Origin: Schistosoma mansoni
Taxonomy: Eukaryota > Platyhelminthes > Trematoda > Strigeidida > Schistosomatidae
Length of the DNA stretch: 64,000 nt
Assembly (NCBI RefSeq): GCF_000237925.1
Contig: NW_017386020.1
Span: 496,001 to 560,000 of the forward strand
Reading direction: 5' to 3'
Shown here: positions 12,632 through 23,168 of the stretch, one piece after another
How positions within the stretch are numbered: the stretch's first letter is position 1
How the letters are laid out: every line of letters begins with the position of its first letter
Notes under the pieces: model-generated
Database searches by the model: none
Told to the model about the DNA's origin: nothing
Seen by the model: the letters and a program-made list of their open reading frames with translations, nothing else
Made by a program: the position numbers and the translations under genes

Positions 12632-12862
12632 AAATCACCCAACTGCATCACAAGACAAACCCTCACATGGAATCCTGAAGGTCAAAGGAAAAGAGAAACA
12701 CCAGAGAACACATTACGCCGAGAAATGGAGACAGACATAAGTGGATGAACAAAAATTGAATAGAACTAGAAAGGAAGGTCCAGCATAGAGTAGGTTGGAG
12801 AATGCTGGTCGGCGACCTACGCTCCGTTGGGGGTAACAAGTGTAAGTAAGTAAGTAAGTAAT
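12632..12862 (+). mobile_element. 3' end of an RTE-type LINE
   Basis: A 5'-truncated copy. The plus-strand frame encodes the C-terminal tail of the trematode RTE protein, with the string [19 protein letters not shown] followed by relics of the region that ends near GxLRSVGG. It finishes in GGGGGTAACAAG and a (GTAA)n tail at 12839-12862, the usual RTE 3' terminus in schistosomes. The matching 3' ends at 17490 and 25050 support the family call. It is coding-dead as a fragment. Confidence 0.85.
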
Positions 12863-13939
12863 TTGTCTTAATTGATATACAAACTCTCTGATCATTTGTC
12901 ATACTAATGAATTCCTTGAAAGTTTGGTTAAAAGTCATTAACAAATTGATTTTCTTTTGTAGTCAATAATTTACTAATAATTCAAGAGAATGATAACAAT
13001 ATAAAACTAATCGATTGATATCGAAAATAAAAATCAGTGAGCTACAAATTAATTAATAAACTCCTTTATGATGGGAAGTGAATTAATTACAAAATCAACA
13101 TTTCAGGTCATCAATCATGAGGATAGAAAACTTTCTACTGCAAAAATTTTAATTCATACTGTGACATAGAATGAATAATTTTCATTTTATTCCTGAACTG
13201 TTTGTTAATATTTTTCGGAGATTTCAATTATTTAAGAAGTATATTTAAAGTAACTAACAGTTCCTGACATCTAATTGTTGTCTTTTTATGGTTTGTGAAA
13301 TATAGGGTGCTGACAGTTGACATTAAACCAAGTCTGTATTCGTGTATTATCGATGTGAATGAGTTCCTATAGTAGTATCAATCCGCTCAGTATCTCAACA
13401 TGATGAAATACTGTGAAATACTCGTCTATAATACACTGGTGTTAACTAAATAAGTTGCCACACCTATTTATATTTCACACTGTTTTAATTAACTGTTTTA
13501 AAGATATAAATATATACATACTAACTTTATTGTTCGTGGTGTACATTAGTCATGAACTGATGCCATTTCGTGAATTGTAGCAAATCGTTAGAAAACACTG
13601 AATAATTGATTTATCCAACAAAAATAAATAACAATTTTATATTCTCTAGTGGCTGTTATAGAGATAAATTGATGAGCTCTAAAAATGAGAAAGAGATATA
13701 TTTTTGATGATACTGGGTGGTCGTTGTACAATGTCAAAAAATGACGAGTTTAATAGTTATATACCATCCAATCATAAATTAGTAGTCTGAACGCCACATT
13801 TTTCGCTAATGTGAGGTCCTTCAAAGTTTATAGGTATATTTTTGAACGACAGTCTTTTATATCCAGAAATAGAGGAAAAGTATCTGAGATAAAATATTTT
13901 TACCGACAAAGCAACCCTTGGTAAAACCGATCATCCATA
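12863..13939. other. intergenic DNA, no gene seen
   Basis: AT-rich sequence with no coding frame or clear repeat. Confidence 0.5.
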
Positions 13940-14162
13940 GTTGAAAGCATGAGTCAATTGAAGCTAGACCACCATCGAAAACCTGGAAACATTGGACGGC
14001 CATTTCGTCCTACTATGGGACTCCTCAGCAGTGCGCATCCACGATCCTGCAATCGCGAGACTCGAACCCAGGACCTACCAGTCTCAAGCAGAAGCCCTTA
14101 ACCGATAGACCACTGAGCCGGCATCCAACGGTGTTAATGTCTAACTTCAACTGATCCACGAA
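13940..14162 (-). mobile_element. full-length hammerhead SINE, family B
   Basis: On the minus strand: head CGTGGATCAGTTGAAGTT then AGACATTAACACCG, tRNA-like region with B box GGTTCGAGTCTC, hammerhead module, and tail CTAGCTTCAATTGACTCATG. The head and the reverse complement of the tail match at about 17 of 22 positions, so the element has imperfect terminal inverted repeats. A second copy in the opposite direction begins within about 10 bp of its head. Confidence 0.88.
13987..14036 (-). ncRNA. type I hammerhead ribozyme, near intact
   Basis: CTGAGGAG core, perfect stem II GTCCCATAGTAGGAC, GAAA, stem III TGG paired with CCG (one wobble), and cleavage triplet GTC. Stem I GCACTG against CAATGT has one mismatch and a wobble. 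This is the best-preserved complete ribozyme of family B in the window, and self-cleavage of its transcript is plausible. Confidence 0.8.
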
Positions 14163-14170
14163 GTTGATCA

Positions 14171-14275
14171 GTGCTCTGGCTCGAGACTGGTAGGTCCTGG
14201 GTTCGAATCTCGCAGGTGAGGGTTTGTGGATGCGCACTGCTGAGGAGTCCCATAATAGGACGAAACGGCCGTCCA
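14171..14275 (+). mobile_element. hammerhead SINE, family B, cut by an assembly gap
   Basis: Starts in the tRNA-like region (GTGCTCTGGCTCGAGACTGG), keeps the B box GGTTCGAATCTC and the ribozyme core up to GGCCGTCCA, then runs into N. It lies head to head with the full minus copy just upstream. Within the visible part stems II and III are perfect; the 3' side of stem I is hidden in the gap. Confidence 0.82.
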
Positions 14276-14475
14276 NNNNNNNNNNNNNNNNNNNNNNNNN
14301 NNNNNNNNNNNNNNNNNNNNNNNNNNNNNNNNNNNNNNNNNNNNNNNNNNNNNNNNNNNNNNNNNNNNNNNNNNNNNNNNNNNNNNNNNNNNNNNNNNNN
14401 NNNNNNNNNNNNNNNNNNNNNNNNNNNNNNNNNNNNNNNNNNNNNNNNNNNNNNNNNNNNNNNNNNNNNNNNNNN
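14276..14475. other. assembly gap (200 N)
   Basis: A run of exactly 200 unknown bases, probably a fixed-size gap. It begins inside a SINE and ends in an (AT)n run, so it probably hides the rest of the SINE plus simple repeat. Confidence 0.98.

Positions 14476-14505
<30 letters not shown>
14476..14505. repeat. (AT)n microsatellite
   Basis: Uninterrupted AT dinucleotides directly after the gap; the true length is unknown. Confidence 0.95.
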
Positions 14506-14507
<2 letters not shown>

Positions 14508-15424
14508 CTATTTTCTGTATTCCATGACCTGAAGTAATGTTTTCAAACTAAAATAGCTGATGAAATGATCCCTAATGAAACTAATACAAGTTACAGAAAA
14601 GGATGGGAAGCATATATAAATAAATGATGATTTTCTTCTGTTTTGTTCTTATTTATCTCAAATAATTATTGTGTTATAAACATACATAATCATACAAACA
14701 AAACTAATTTTCTTTCTCAACTCAACTGTTCTTCTTTAAGTTTATATTCCATGACCAACAAGGTCAGTCAACATGTATGAATGAATCAAAGTTGATGAAG
14801 TCAAATTTCTGCCTTATTTGTAAAAAGATAAGAAAATGAATGATGAAATTTTATTCAGAATTAATGAAATGTAGAACATGCCCCCCCCCGCCCCTCATTT
14901 TATCAGATGGTATACCCTCTCTACTACTGATAATAGTAATTATAATAATTATTATAGTAATAAGTATAATGAAAATGTTGCATAGAACGAATATTCGGAC
15001 ATGTGTCTCCAAGTTCATATTTGATAATAATTATAGTATCATGATTATATTGTTGAATACATATAGATATATATATATATATATCAGGGGAGAAATTCAT
15101 CTCACCTTCTTCAACCTTTTTTTTCTTTTTATCCAATTACTTTCATTTCATTTTATAGATGAATTAATTCCCATAAAGTTCTCAGTTAAAAAGTATAAAC
15201 ACTTTGTAGAATATTTTCTTCGTTACTGAATAACGATCGTTATAATGTTTATTCTTTCGATAGTTATGGATAATAGTGGAAATTTATAATACAGAATGTA
15301 TATTTTAATTGTGAAATTTAAAATTATCCTCCATTAGATTAACTATTCAAATAGATTATTAGGGTAAGATGTAAGGGATTTGAGTGTATAATGCAATTTG
15401 AAATAGTTTGGATCATCCCACTGT
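14506..15424. other. intergenic DNA, no gene seen
   Basis: AT-rich with (AT)n at about 15060-15085 and a C run near 14880. The open frames here are simple-sequence artefacts rich in Ile and Tyr. Confidence 0.5.
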
Positions 15425-15512
15425 TGATATTCTTGACTGAGATTTGAGATTAGTCAGTTGGATTTAGAATGAAACGCACTTCCTGGATTCCGCTGCTAAC
15501 GAAAATCTATAT
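15425..15512 (+). mobile_element. relic of Smalpha-like hammerhead SINE (family A), 3' part
   Basis: Recognised by AATGAAACGCACTTCCTGG then ATTCCGCTGCTAACG, which is the 3' half of the family A ribozyme and its downstream strand. The catalytic CTGATGAG block is lost. It abuts the inverted LINE piece that follows. Confidence 0.65.
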
Positions 15513-15524
15513 ATTCTATATGCA

Positions 15525-15648
15525 CTTGTTTGCAGTTACTAGTATGTCTGATTTCAGTGCTTTAGCTGGTATGTCGTCAGGTCCTTCTAGTTCCCCATTA
15601 TTGATTTATTTGATGGCCATATTGATTTCTTTCATCTTTGGTGGAAAA
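15525..15648 (-). mobile_element. inverted RTE LINE segment
   Basis: On the minus strand this encodes MAIKxINNGELEGPDDIPAK then ALKSDILVTAN, the linker just before the reverse transcriptase in the trematode RTE protein. The next bases on the plus strand encode the same segment again (VIQIKSGKAVxSDNISVESL), so the LINE is folded head to head on itself here. This is the pattern expected from twin priming or template switching during insertion. Confidence 0.75.
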
Positions 15649-17490
15649 ATCCGTATGACCGTCATACAAATCAAGAGTGGGAAGGCAGTGTGATCAGACA
15701 ACATATCAGTTGAATCACTGAGGTCAGATATAAAAGAAAATGCAAGGATGCTCCACATTCTCTTAAGAATAGATCGGAGGGCATAACAAGCTTTGAAAGA
15801 CTGGAAAGAAGCATATCTCATCAACATACCAAAGTCAGGTCTCAATCAGTATGAGAACTACAGAGTCATCACCCTACTATCGGTACCAGGAAAACATTGC
15901 AACAGAATGTTGTTAAACTGGATGAAAGATTCAGTAGACGCTTGATTTCAAAACCAACAGACTGGATTCCATAAGGATCGATCGTGCACAGACCGAATCG
16001 CGACATTATGGATCATCGTTTAACAATCAGTTGAGTGGAATTCGTCACTATACATCAACTTCCTTGACTATGAGAAGACGTTTAGCAGAGAGGATACGAG
16101 AACATTATGGAACATTCTTTGATATTATGGTATACCTGAGAAGATCGTCAATATCCTACGAAATTCATATGACGTGCTAAACTGAGATGTCGTTCATGGA
16201 AGACAGTTAAGAGACGCATTCAGAGTGAGCCCCCTACCTCTTTCTTCTGGTGGTTGACTGGATTATGAAGACCTCCACATCTGAGGGAAAGCACGGAATA
16301 TAATGGACAACTTGGAATCAACTAAATGATTTGTACTTCGCCGATGACCTAAGCTAGCCCTTCTGTACCATGCCTAAGAACAGATGCAGGTCAAGACAAC
16401 CAGTGTAGCAGAAGCCTCAACTTACCACAAGGGAAAAACCAGGAACCCAAACTACAACACGGAGAACAGCAACCAAACCAGATTTGGTGGAATAACACTG
16501 GAACAGGTGGAATCGTTCACATACCTGCACAGCATCATCGATGAACGCGGGGGTTCTGATGCTGACGTAAAGACAAGGACTGGCAAAACAAAGACAGCAT
16601 TTCTACAATTGAAGAATGTGCGGAACTCAAAACAACTATCTGTCAACCAACTTCTAAGTCACAATCTTCAGTATGAAAGTCAAGACAGTTAGTTCTATTG
16701 TACGGAGCTGAAACTTGGAGAACTACTACAACCATTATCAAAAAGGTAGAGGTATTTCTAAACAATTGTCTACACAAGATATTCAATGTCCGCTGACCGG
16801 ATACCAACTGCAACAGCCTACTATGGGAGAGAGGCTCTCGGCGGCCTGTTTGAACATCTGGGCTAACTGTTCCTGCTATCTAGATATTTCAACAAGTTAT
16901 CTAATTTTGTGTGCATAACCTATTCAGGTGCGTTTCTGAAAGGTGTACAATCTTTCGTTGTGCAAGTTACAAAAGGCCCAATCACAGATATCGTGCTTGT
17001 TGACAATATACAGGGAAAAGAGAATGTACATTATTTAGATGTCGATTTATTGGACTGCTAACTTCTAACTGGTGACCACTCAATATTTATCATCAGGATT
17101 GACCAAGAAGTAAGAAATGGAAACTTGTTGAAATAATTTGTGCTGAAAATTATATTTTGTACTAAAAATATAATATTGAATAAAGCTAATAATAAATAAA
17201 CAAATAAATAAACCACCTTCCAGCTGAGGAGGAAATTAAAATAGACGACGGAGGTGGATAGCGCATAAATTGAAGAAATCATCAAACTGCATCACGAGGC
17301 AAATGCTAACTTGGAATGCTGAAGGGAAGCGGAAAAGGGGAAGGCAGAAGAACACATTTGAAGCAGACATGAAAAGGATGAATAGTAACTGAAAACAACT
17401 GAAATGGATTGTTCAGGACAGAGTTGAGTGGAAAGTGCTGGTGAGCGGCCTATGCTTCTCCACGACGGGTAACAAATGTAAGCTGTGTCA
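15649..17490 (+). mobile_element. RTE-type LINE, 5'-truncated, decayed and interrupted
   Basis: Covers the reverse transcriptase and C-terminal parts of a trematode RTE protein. In order: DWKEAYLINIPKSG, YRVITLLSVPGKHCNRMLL, a QQTGFHKDRSCTDRIATLW block, SLYINFLDYEKTF, YGIPEKIVNILRNSYD, then ESFTYLHSIIDERGGSDADV and the typical C-terminus. Several in-frame stops and frame changes show it is dead. The YADD-like catalytic area near 16330 is degraded (FADD can still be read). A foreign stretch at 16840-17205 splits the C-terminal part. The 3' end GGGTAACAAATGTAAG matches the RTE ends at 12862 and 25050. Confidence 0.85.
16840..17205. mobile_element. insertion of unknown type inside the RTE LINE
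   Basis: Compared with the continuous LINE copy at 24621-25050, about 365 bp are extra here, between GGGAGAGAGG and CTTCCAGCTGAGGAGG. The right end is AT-rich (AATAAATAAACAAATAAATA), like the tail of a retroposed sequence. The body (ACAGATATCGTGCTTGTTG and so on) is not a repeat I recognise and has no convincing coding frame. Confidence 0.6.
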
Positions 17491-17679
17491 AAATGGCTAT
17501 ATCAAGGGAATCGGTACAGTTGCCCTTATGACAACCAAGAATGGTCGAATTTCAGTCGAAAGTATCAACATAGGGATAGTCCAAAGCATTTCAAATCAAA
17601 TAAGATTTTATGCCCACTGCATAAGTGAGCCGCTATCTGGACACAGTAACTAAATGGATGACTTTATGATATTTAAAGT

Positions 17680-17815
17680 AAAGAGGCTTAAAGTGAACAT
17701 CAACTCTGGGATTCAAGCAAATCCAGCTGATGAGTCCCAATTTGAATGAAAAGCACTTCCTAGATTCAACTACTAGCCAAATCTAATCTATTCTATATCA
17801 AATTGGAATGTATAT
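17680..17815 (+). mobile_element. Smalpha-like hammerhead SINE (family A), partial
   Basis: Contains GTGAACATCAACTCTGGGA, the hammerhead start CCAGCTGATGAGTCCCAA, then AATGAAAAGCACTTCCTAG, ATTCAACTACTAGCC and downstream unit sequence. The catalytic CTGATGAG is intact, but stem II (GTCCCAATTTGAAT) and stem III have decayed. The tRNA-like half is not visible. Confidence 0.7.
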
Positions 17816-20800
17816 GTTCAGCATTAAGCATATGATGGTTTTCATTTTATTCTGATCGTAAGATCTCATTTGATCCGATGATTACCATTAATGAAGCATA
17901 AATGTATTACTCAGTATTTCTGTACCACAGATATCTTAGTTGTGTTTAGAGTGAAAGTAGATGTTTTTTATGACAGGTTGTGGTCCGACATCTGATGTTT
18001 TCAATAAAATGATTCTCTAGGTCTAACATGATATAAATGATACAAGAAAACAATCTACTTGGCTGCTTTTTCTAGTGTTATGTTTCATGGTTTTAAACTA
18101 GGTTGGCTTTACGCAGAATATCGATCGGTGGAGTATAAAGTAACAACGTTAATGAATTCATTATCAATTCGTTTCAGCTCAAATCACAACAAAGAGCTAT
18201 GGGACATTCTATGTGGGCGCCTAATAGCTTATTCTTTTGACAAAAAATTCCATTAATTGTTGTCATTATCTACATATTTATTTTGGCTTCCTTTGTGTTT
18301 CTGATAATGTTGTTATTGTCTAGAAAGACAATTATCGTTTTACAACTCAACTACCTATCCGGCTATGAAAAGTTTACTTTATCAAAAATCACACTTAATA
18401 CAAAACTATGATGTGAATAATTCCTTTGAACTATACAATTTATAACTGAGTAAATTACATGAAAGGGAAATAAGAGGTTTACTAGACACTGATCACAAAA
18501 TTTATCCATGGGTAGCTCATTTAAAGTTATCCATTGAATTTCATTCAACCTGGCTTATGCTTCCGGATTTCATATTTTTATATATGATGTAATTTATTGG
18601 AATTCACAAACGCAAATTTCCAATCTTCATGTTCAAAAATGTTCATAAGGCCAATTTTTGTCTATTGCTTAATGTTAAGCTTGATTTATACCTAGTGATT
18701 GTTATCTAAGTTGGTCACTATTGATTTGTAAATTGAGGTATTTAAGAAGTGGAAAACAAGTTGTTTTTGATAAGCATTATTCCAAGAAGTCCATTTTGGT
18801 ATAGTTGTTATAGTCAGCAAGATATTCTTTCAATCCTGATGGGAGTGATTTTCCTCTTGGGATTCGTATTAATATCACCCAGTATCACGATCAGTCACGG
18901 TCCTAATATCTCAGTAATAACACCTCAGTCCCTTCAAGTCGTTATACATGACTTGCTGTGAAGTGCCAGCTAGAACAAAATCTAACGTAACGGCCTATTG
19001 GAGATTTCCTCCAAATACCCAACATAACAAAATAGGGACTATACTTATCGATTTTGATGATTTTAAATTAGTTTCATGGACAGAGTTCGACAGAAAAATG
19101 TTTACCGACAATGTTGAGATTGTTTTTCTTCATATGTGATATAACCATTTAATAAAGCATAAGTAAATAGTTTGTATCACGCAAATTGATCCGCTTGATT
19201 GAATAAGTTTATTTCCAAAATACATCAACGATTGTTTATGAGAAGTGATGAGAATATTTTTGGTTTCTGATATCGTTGTTTTGAAATGAATTAATTACAT
19301 TTCTAAATCATGAAACATTTGAACACGTTGTATAAACCCTAAATATATACTTTTCCCCCCTGGTTGACTAATTTTTCGTGCTGTTTGACGCTTAAAAGTA
19401 GAATGTAGGTTACTTTTGAATAGGTTACCTATGAAACACATTATCTAAAGTCCTTTGCTCAACGCCACAGTCAGAGATATTACTAGTAAGTTGTGCTTCG
19501 TGACAAACCGAATTCTAATTTACCACTAGATCAGTATATCCTGACCCAGTAGTTTAAAATTTTAATGATCGTCGCAAGGTCTCTTACAGAGACTAAAACG
19601 ATACCCAATTGTTCCATGGGTTTCAACAATTCCTTGAGCCAATTCTTTTTTTACTTCGTCGAGACTACCACTTACACGATTGTAAACTAAATATTTATAA
19701 CACATACATAGTAGTAAGTCATATGCTTTAGTCGGTCTGAATGACCAATATGAATCATCATGACTCATTCGTTCATTTATTGTGATATATATATAATTTA
19801 TCAGTTAATAATTAGACATTTTAAATACAGTCTTCCGGTCATTTTACTCTATCATTAAACAAACTACAATCAGCATACATTCTGTTGAAATTGACCGGTT
19901 AAATAGTTTAAAACTTTGCTATATTTTAAACATTCAGAAATATTGTGATATGAATGTTGGTAAACATGAACCTACCATTTACAGGTAGTATTTGTCATGG
20001 TGTAATGAAGATATCATGGTTACTGCAAGACTTAAAGATCTTTAGTTTCGATTCTTTGTAGAGTCGTAAATTTTTCAGTAATGAAGAAATATATGGATCT
20101 CTATCTATCTATTCAAATAAGTGACTTACAACAATAAGTTAATGTATAGTTGATCAGCCTTTCAAATTAATTACAAAAAAACAATTAGTACTCAAGCCAT
20201 ATTTACTCTTATGACCCCGTATTAATTTTCAATCCAGAATAGTCTGGAAAATAAGTTAATAAAATAAATTAGTCGTTTGTGCCTAGATTTTGTTAGGAAT
20301 AACAAGCTTTATTTAAGTACAGTACTATGATAAGCTTGAAGTTGAAAACCTTTCACTTTAATAGTTTCATACACTTGTTTATAAGCTATCTTCAATTAAG
20401 TATTGAGAATTCATCATATTATTTCTAATTTAGACTATTGTGCCTTAAATATGGGCAGGTTTTCATACTACTTATTTAACTTTTCAGTAACACGAATATA
20501 CAACCTACTAGCTTGTGATTAACTGATGAAAGCAGTACTAATAACGATCAACAATGATATTGGATAACTTATCATCACGTTTTATACACGCTAATGTTAT
20601 TATATAATATTCAGTTTACCATAAATTCCAGTTCAGAGAACATTGGATTTTCACTTAGAGGACCAATAGTCATATGTCACACAGTTTTCCTTCTATCCAC
20701 AAATTTCATGATCACTCTAGCTAAGCTAAAGAGATTCAACCTTTCAAGTAGATGATGTTAAGCATCTTTATGAATATAGAGTTAAATTTCATGGTATAAC

Positions 20801-21365
20801 CATTTGAAAGACAAAAATTTTTTAAGGAAAATTTAGAAAATGAGCCTAATAAACTACACTCATTTTATCTAACCCATTCTAGTTTATTATTCTTATTTTT
20901 ATCTTAGTAATATCCATATCTAAGGTCAAATAACAAAAACACATAGTTGACGTGACTTATTTAATAAATAAATGAAATGAATCAAATGGTTTGTATTATC
21001 GTTCATAGACATCATATTTGACCTAATCAAAAAAAAATATCTAATTACAATATTATGTTACATTGAACGGGGAAAAATTACAATGAAAGATAACTCTAAC
21101 TATTCATTCAATATTGAATAAAGAATGAAGCAATTATTCAATGGTTCTATTTAAATGTTTTAAAAATGACAACTGTTATTAAATATGATAATGATGAATG
21201 AAGGTCATAGGTAAAAGTTGAATTAGTGATATGACTGGATCTAAAATGTTACAAATATTAAAATTATTTTTGACAATTGAACTTAACTAGAACAAAAAAA
21301 AAATTTTAATTTTTTTACAATAAAATGATAGAAATTCCAGAATTCGTTGAAAAGCGAAAATGATT
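17816..21365. other. intergenic DNA with no firmly supported gene
   Basis: About 3.5 kb of AT-rich sequence without recognised repeats. Short open frames occur (18059-18256, 18749-18961, 18948-19139), but none carries a domain I know and I do not call them. One possible exon at 19590-19768 is listed separately. Confidence 0.45.
19590..19768 (-). CDS. possible coding exon, unknown protein
   Basis: A minus-strand frame begins ATGAGTCATGATGATTC and encodes a mixed-composition peptide (MSHDDSYWSFRPTKAYDLLL, later SLDEVKKELAQGIVETHG). It then meets CT|GTAAGAG, a good splice-donor match. Amino-acid composition looks protein-like rather than AT-driven. I do not recognise the protein and found no downstream exon with matching phase. 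It could be a chance frame or an isolated exon of a small gene or pseudogene. Confidence 0.25.
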
Positions 21366-21368
21366 CTG

Positions 21369-21383
21369 TAGATAGATAGATAA

Positions 21384-21414
<31 letters not shown>

Positions 21415-21419
21415 GATAA

Positions 21420-21459
<40 letters not shown>

Positions 21460-21461
21460 GT
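21369..21461. repeat. (GATA)n microsatellite
   Basis: About 93 bp of GATA units with a few AAAT interruptions. The long open frames across it are artefacts of the tetranucleotide repeat. Confidence 0.95.
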
Positions 21462-21516
21462 AAATGAATAGATATTTCAATCCATTTAACACTTAACATA
21501 ATAAGTTTTTTTAATA

Positions 21517-21600
21517 GTTGAGATCATGAGTTAATTGTAACTAGATCATCATGGGAAACGTGGAAGCACTGGATGGTTGTTTTGGTCCTATTGTGGGATA
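21517..21600 (-). mobile_element. 3' fragment of hammerhead SINE, family B, diverged
   Basis: Minus strand: TGGGACCAAA-like ribozyme remnant, then CAGTGCTTCCACGTTTCCC, CTAGTTACAATTAACTCATG and ATCTCAAC, in the order of the family B tail. The tRNA-like half is missing. Confidence 0.7.
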
Positions 21601-21839
21601 TTTAGAAATTTCTCGTTTGATTCCTGTTTGATATTGTTGGTGTACATTATTTGAAAGTCATAAAACATTTAAAAAGAAAACAACTATCCAGAACTCATTG
21701 ATTTTTAATAATTCTCTTCAGTTCACAATGTAAATATCATCTGTAAAGAGTGCACAGTTTTTCACTTCATTCAATGAATGTATGTGATGGGCACCATTTA
21801 TATTTATTTAAACATATAAATATTGGTACAAAGGGGCAC

Positions 21840-22310
21840 CAAATATATATGCGCTACACAAATCTCATTTGATTTGTGTGTGAGGGCTGTGATACTGCCC
21901 AGCTGTCCAGACCGAAACAGGTGGTTTTCTTAAGGGGCCACACCCGGAGCCTTTGATTTAAAGATCTGATCCACAAGGCAGTGGAGTATCGTAAAGAGAT
22001 GCAGTCTCATGGTAGCCGGTGACCAACAATAGATTCATACGCCATTTGTCCCCATAGGATACTGGAGCAATTGGTTTGGAACCAGGATTTTCCAACTCCC
22101 CTAGATGAACTTTCCGTGTCCACCAACCCGGTCAAAACATCGGACATTCGCTCTTCGTCCTCCCAATTTCTTAAATAACACCCCCGTTGAGAGAAGGCAG
22201 TGAGTAGGACTTCCCTGGCATGTGAGAGCATTTCATGAGGGAGAGTGGAATCTTCCCACTCTCTGCCGTAACAGGACATTTGGGGGCTGAATGTATGTAA
22301 CAATGTTAAA
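21840..22310 (-). repeat. unclassified dispersed repeat
   Basis: Markedly less AT-rich than its surroundings. Part of it (about 22195-22290, read on the minus strand as CCCCCAAATGTCCTGTTACG followed by GCAGAGAGTGGG and TGCTCTCACATGCCAG) recurs in plus orientation at 63085-63170. A 98-codon minus frame (22007-22303) with SHAREVLLTAFSQRGCYLRN lies inside. Such a frame within a repeat is more likely element-derived than a host gene. The class (LINE 5' region, DNA transposon or other) is not determined. Confidence 0.55.
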
Positions 22311-22689
22311 CATTCATACTATACTATGTTAATTTTTCTATATGATTTATAAAATGATTGTAATTGAAAACAATAATCACTTTTGATAATTAAGTTAAAT
22401 AATGAATAACAATTAAGATTTAGTATAATGATTATTAGATTCAATTAAATTCATTGTTTACACAGTTGAAAAAAAAGTGACTTATAAAAACATGTTTAAC
22501 TAATACAATAAATGATATTTTCCCATGGAAATTATCGTCGAATATGTTATCTGATTGGATCAGGCAAACAAAAACAAAAAAATAACGTTAATGAAATCTT
22601 TTAATTGGGATGCTAAATTGAATGTAATGTTATGCTTCTTTTAAAAAAACAACTCTTGTCACTATTGTGGGATACGATTTTGTTAGTTA

Positions 22690-22828
22690 CCACATACTGC
22701 TACTATTGTAGTGAACAAGAACATGGATGGAGAGAGTCGAATATATGTGACACGAAATTTACAGACTATATCACTAACATCTGACAATCATACGGTAAAC
22801 AGTTAATTTGCAAACTATCAAACAATTG
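22690..22828 (-). repeat. left part of the dispersed repeat seen at 11.33-11.61 kb
   Basis: The reverse complement shares TTTGCAAATTAACTGTTTA, ATATAGTCTGTAAATTTCG and TGTTCACTACA with 11326-11615. It is interrupted after TATCAAACAATTG by the SINE insertion that follows, and resumes at 23169. Confidence 0.75.
22816..22828. repeat. target-site duplication, left copy
   Basis: TATCAAACAATTG; the identical 13 bp recur at 23169-23181, bracketing the inserted SINE material. Confidence 0.85.
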
Positions 22829-23168
22829 GATGTACCTGCATCTCAGAGTTGATGTTCACTCTGGGACACGAACCCAGTACCTTTCGCTTCAAACGCCATC
22901 GCTTTATCCACTCAGCCACTGAGTCCTGATAGCCACTTGGTTGTGCGATGGGGTGAAGTTTAAATTCATTTAGTATTGTTTGTTTGAATCTTCCCATCGA
23001 TGTGTTAGGACTGCGCTGCTAGCCACTATCCATCTCTGCTTACCATGCTTGTGAATTAAGGCTATATCGAGGCAATACACACAGTATGCACATATGCCAA
23101 TTAGAGACTGACCAGTTGCAGTCCTAACACATCGATGGAAAGATTCAAACAAACAATACTAAATGAAT
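22829..23168. mobile_element. Smalpha-like SINE (family A) inserted as a head-to-head inverted pair
   Basis: Between two copies of TATCAAACAATTG lies a 340-bp insert. Its left half, read on the minus strand, runs GCAGTCCTAACACATCGATG then CAACCAAGTGGCTATCAGG, then a tRNA-like part (ACTCAGTGGCTGAGTGGAT, B box GGGTTCGTGTC) and ends at AGGTACATCC just before the ribozyme core. The right half, on the plus strand, runs CTGCTAGCCACTATCCATC, ATTAAGGCTATATCGAGG and ATATGCCAATTAGAGACTG to the same GCAGTCCTAAC...AATGAAT block. About 53 bp are therefore present in both halves in opposite directions. The target duplication shows this was one insertion event. Confidence 0.85.

Noticed and set aside
12663-12944. 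Minus-strand frame of 93 codons
   Set aside because: It is antisense to the RTE LINE 3' end at 12632-12862, whose plus-strand frame makes family sense.
14840-15229. 129-codon plus frame
   Set aside because: Rich in Ile/Tyr from (AT)n and (TAA)n runs; no domain and no splice support.
21283-21499. Overlapping minus frames of about 70 codons full of Ile-Tyr-Leu-Ser
   Set aside because: Translation of the (GATA)n microsatellite.
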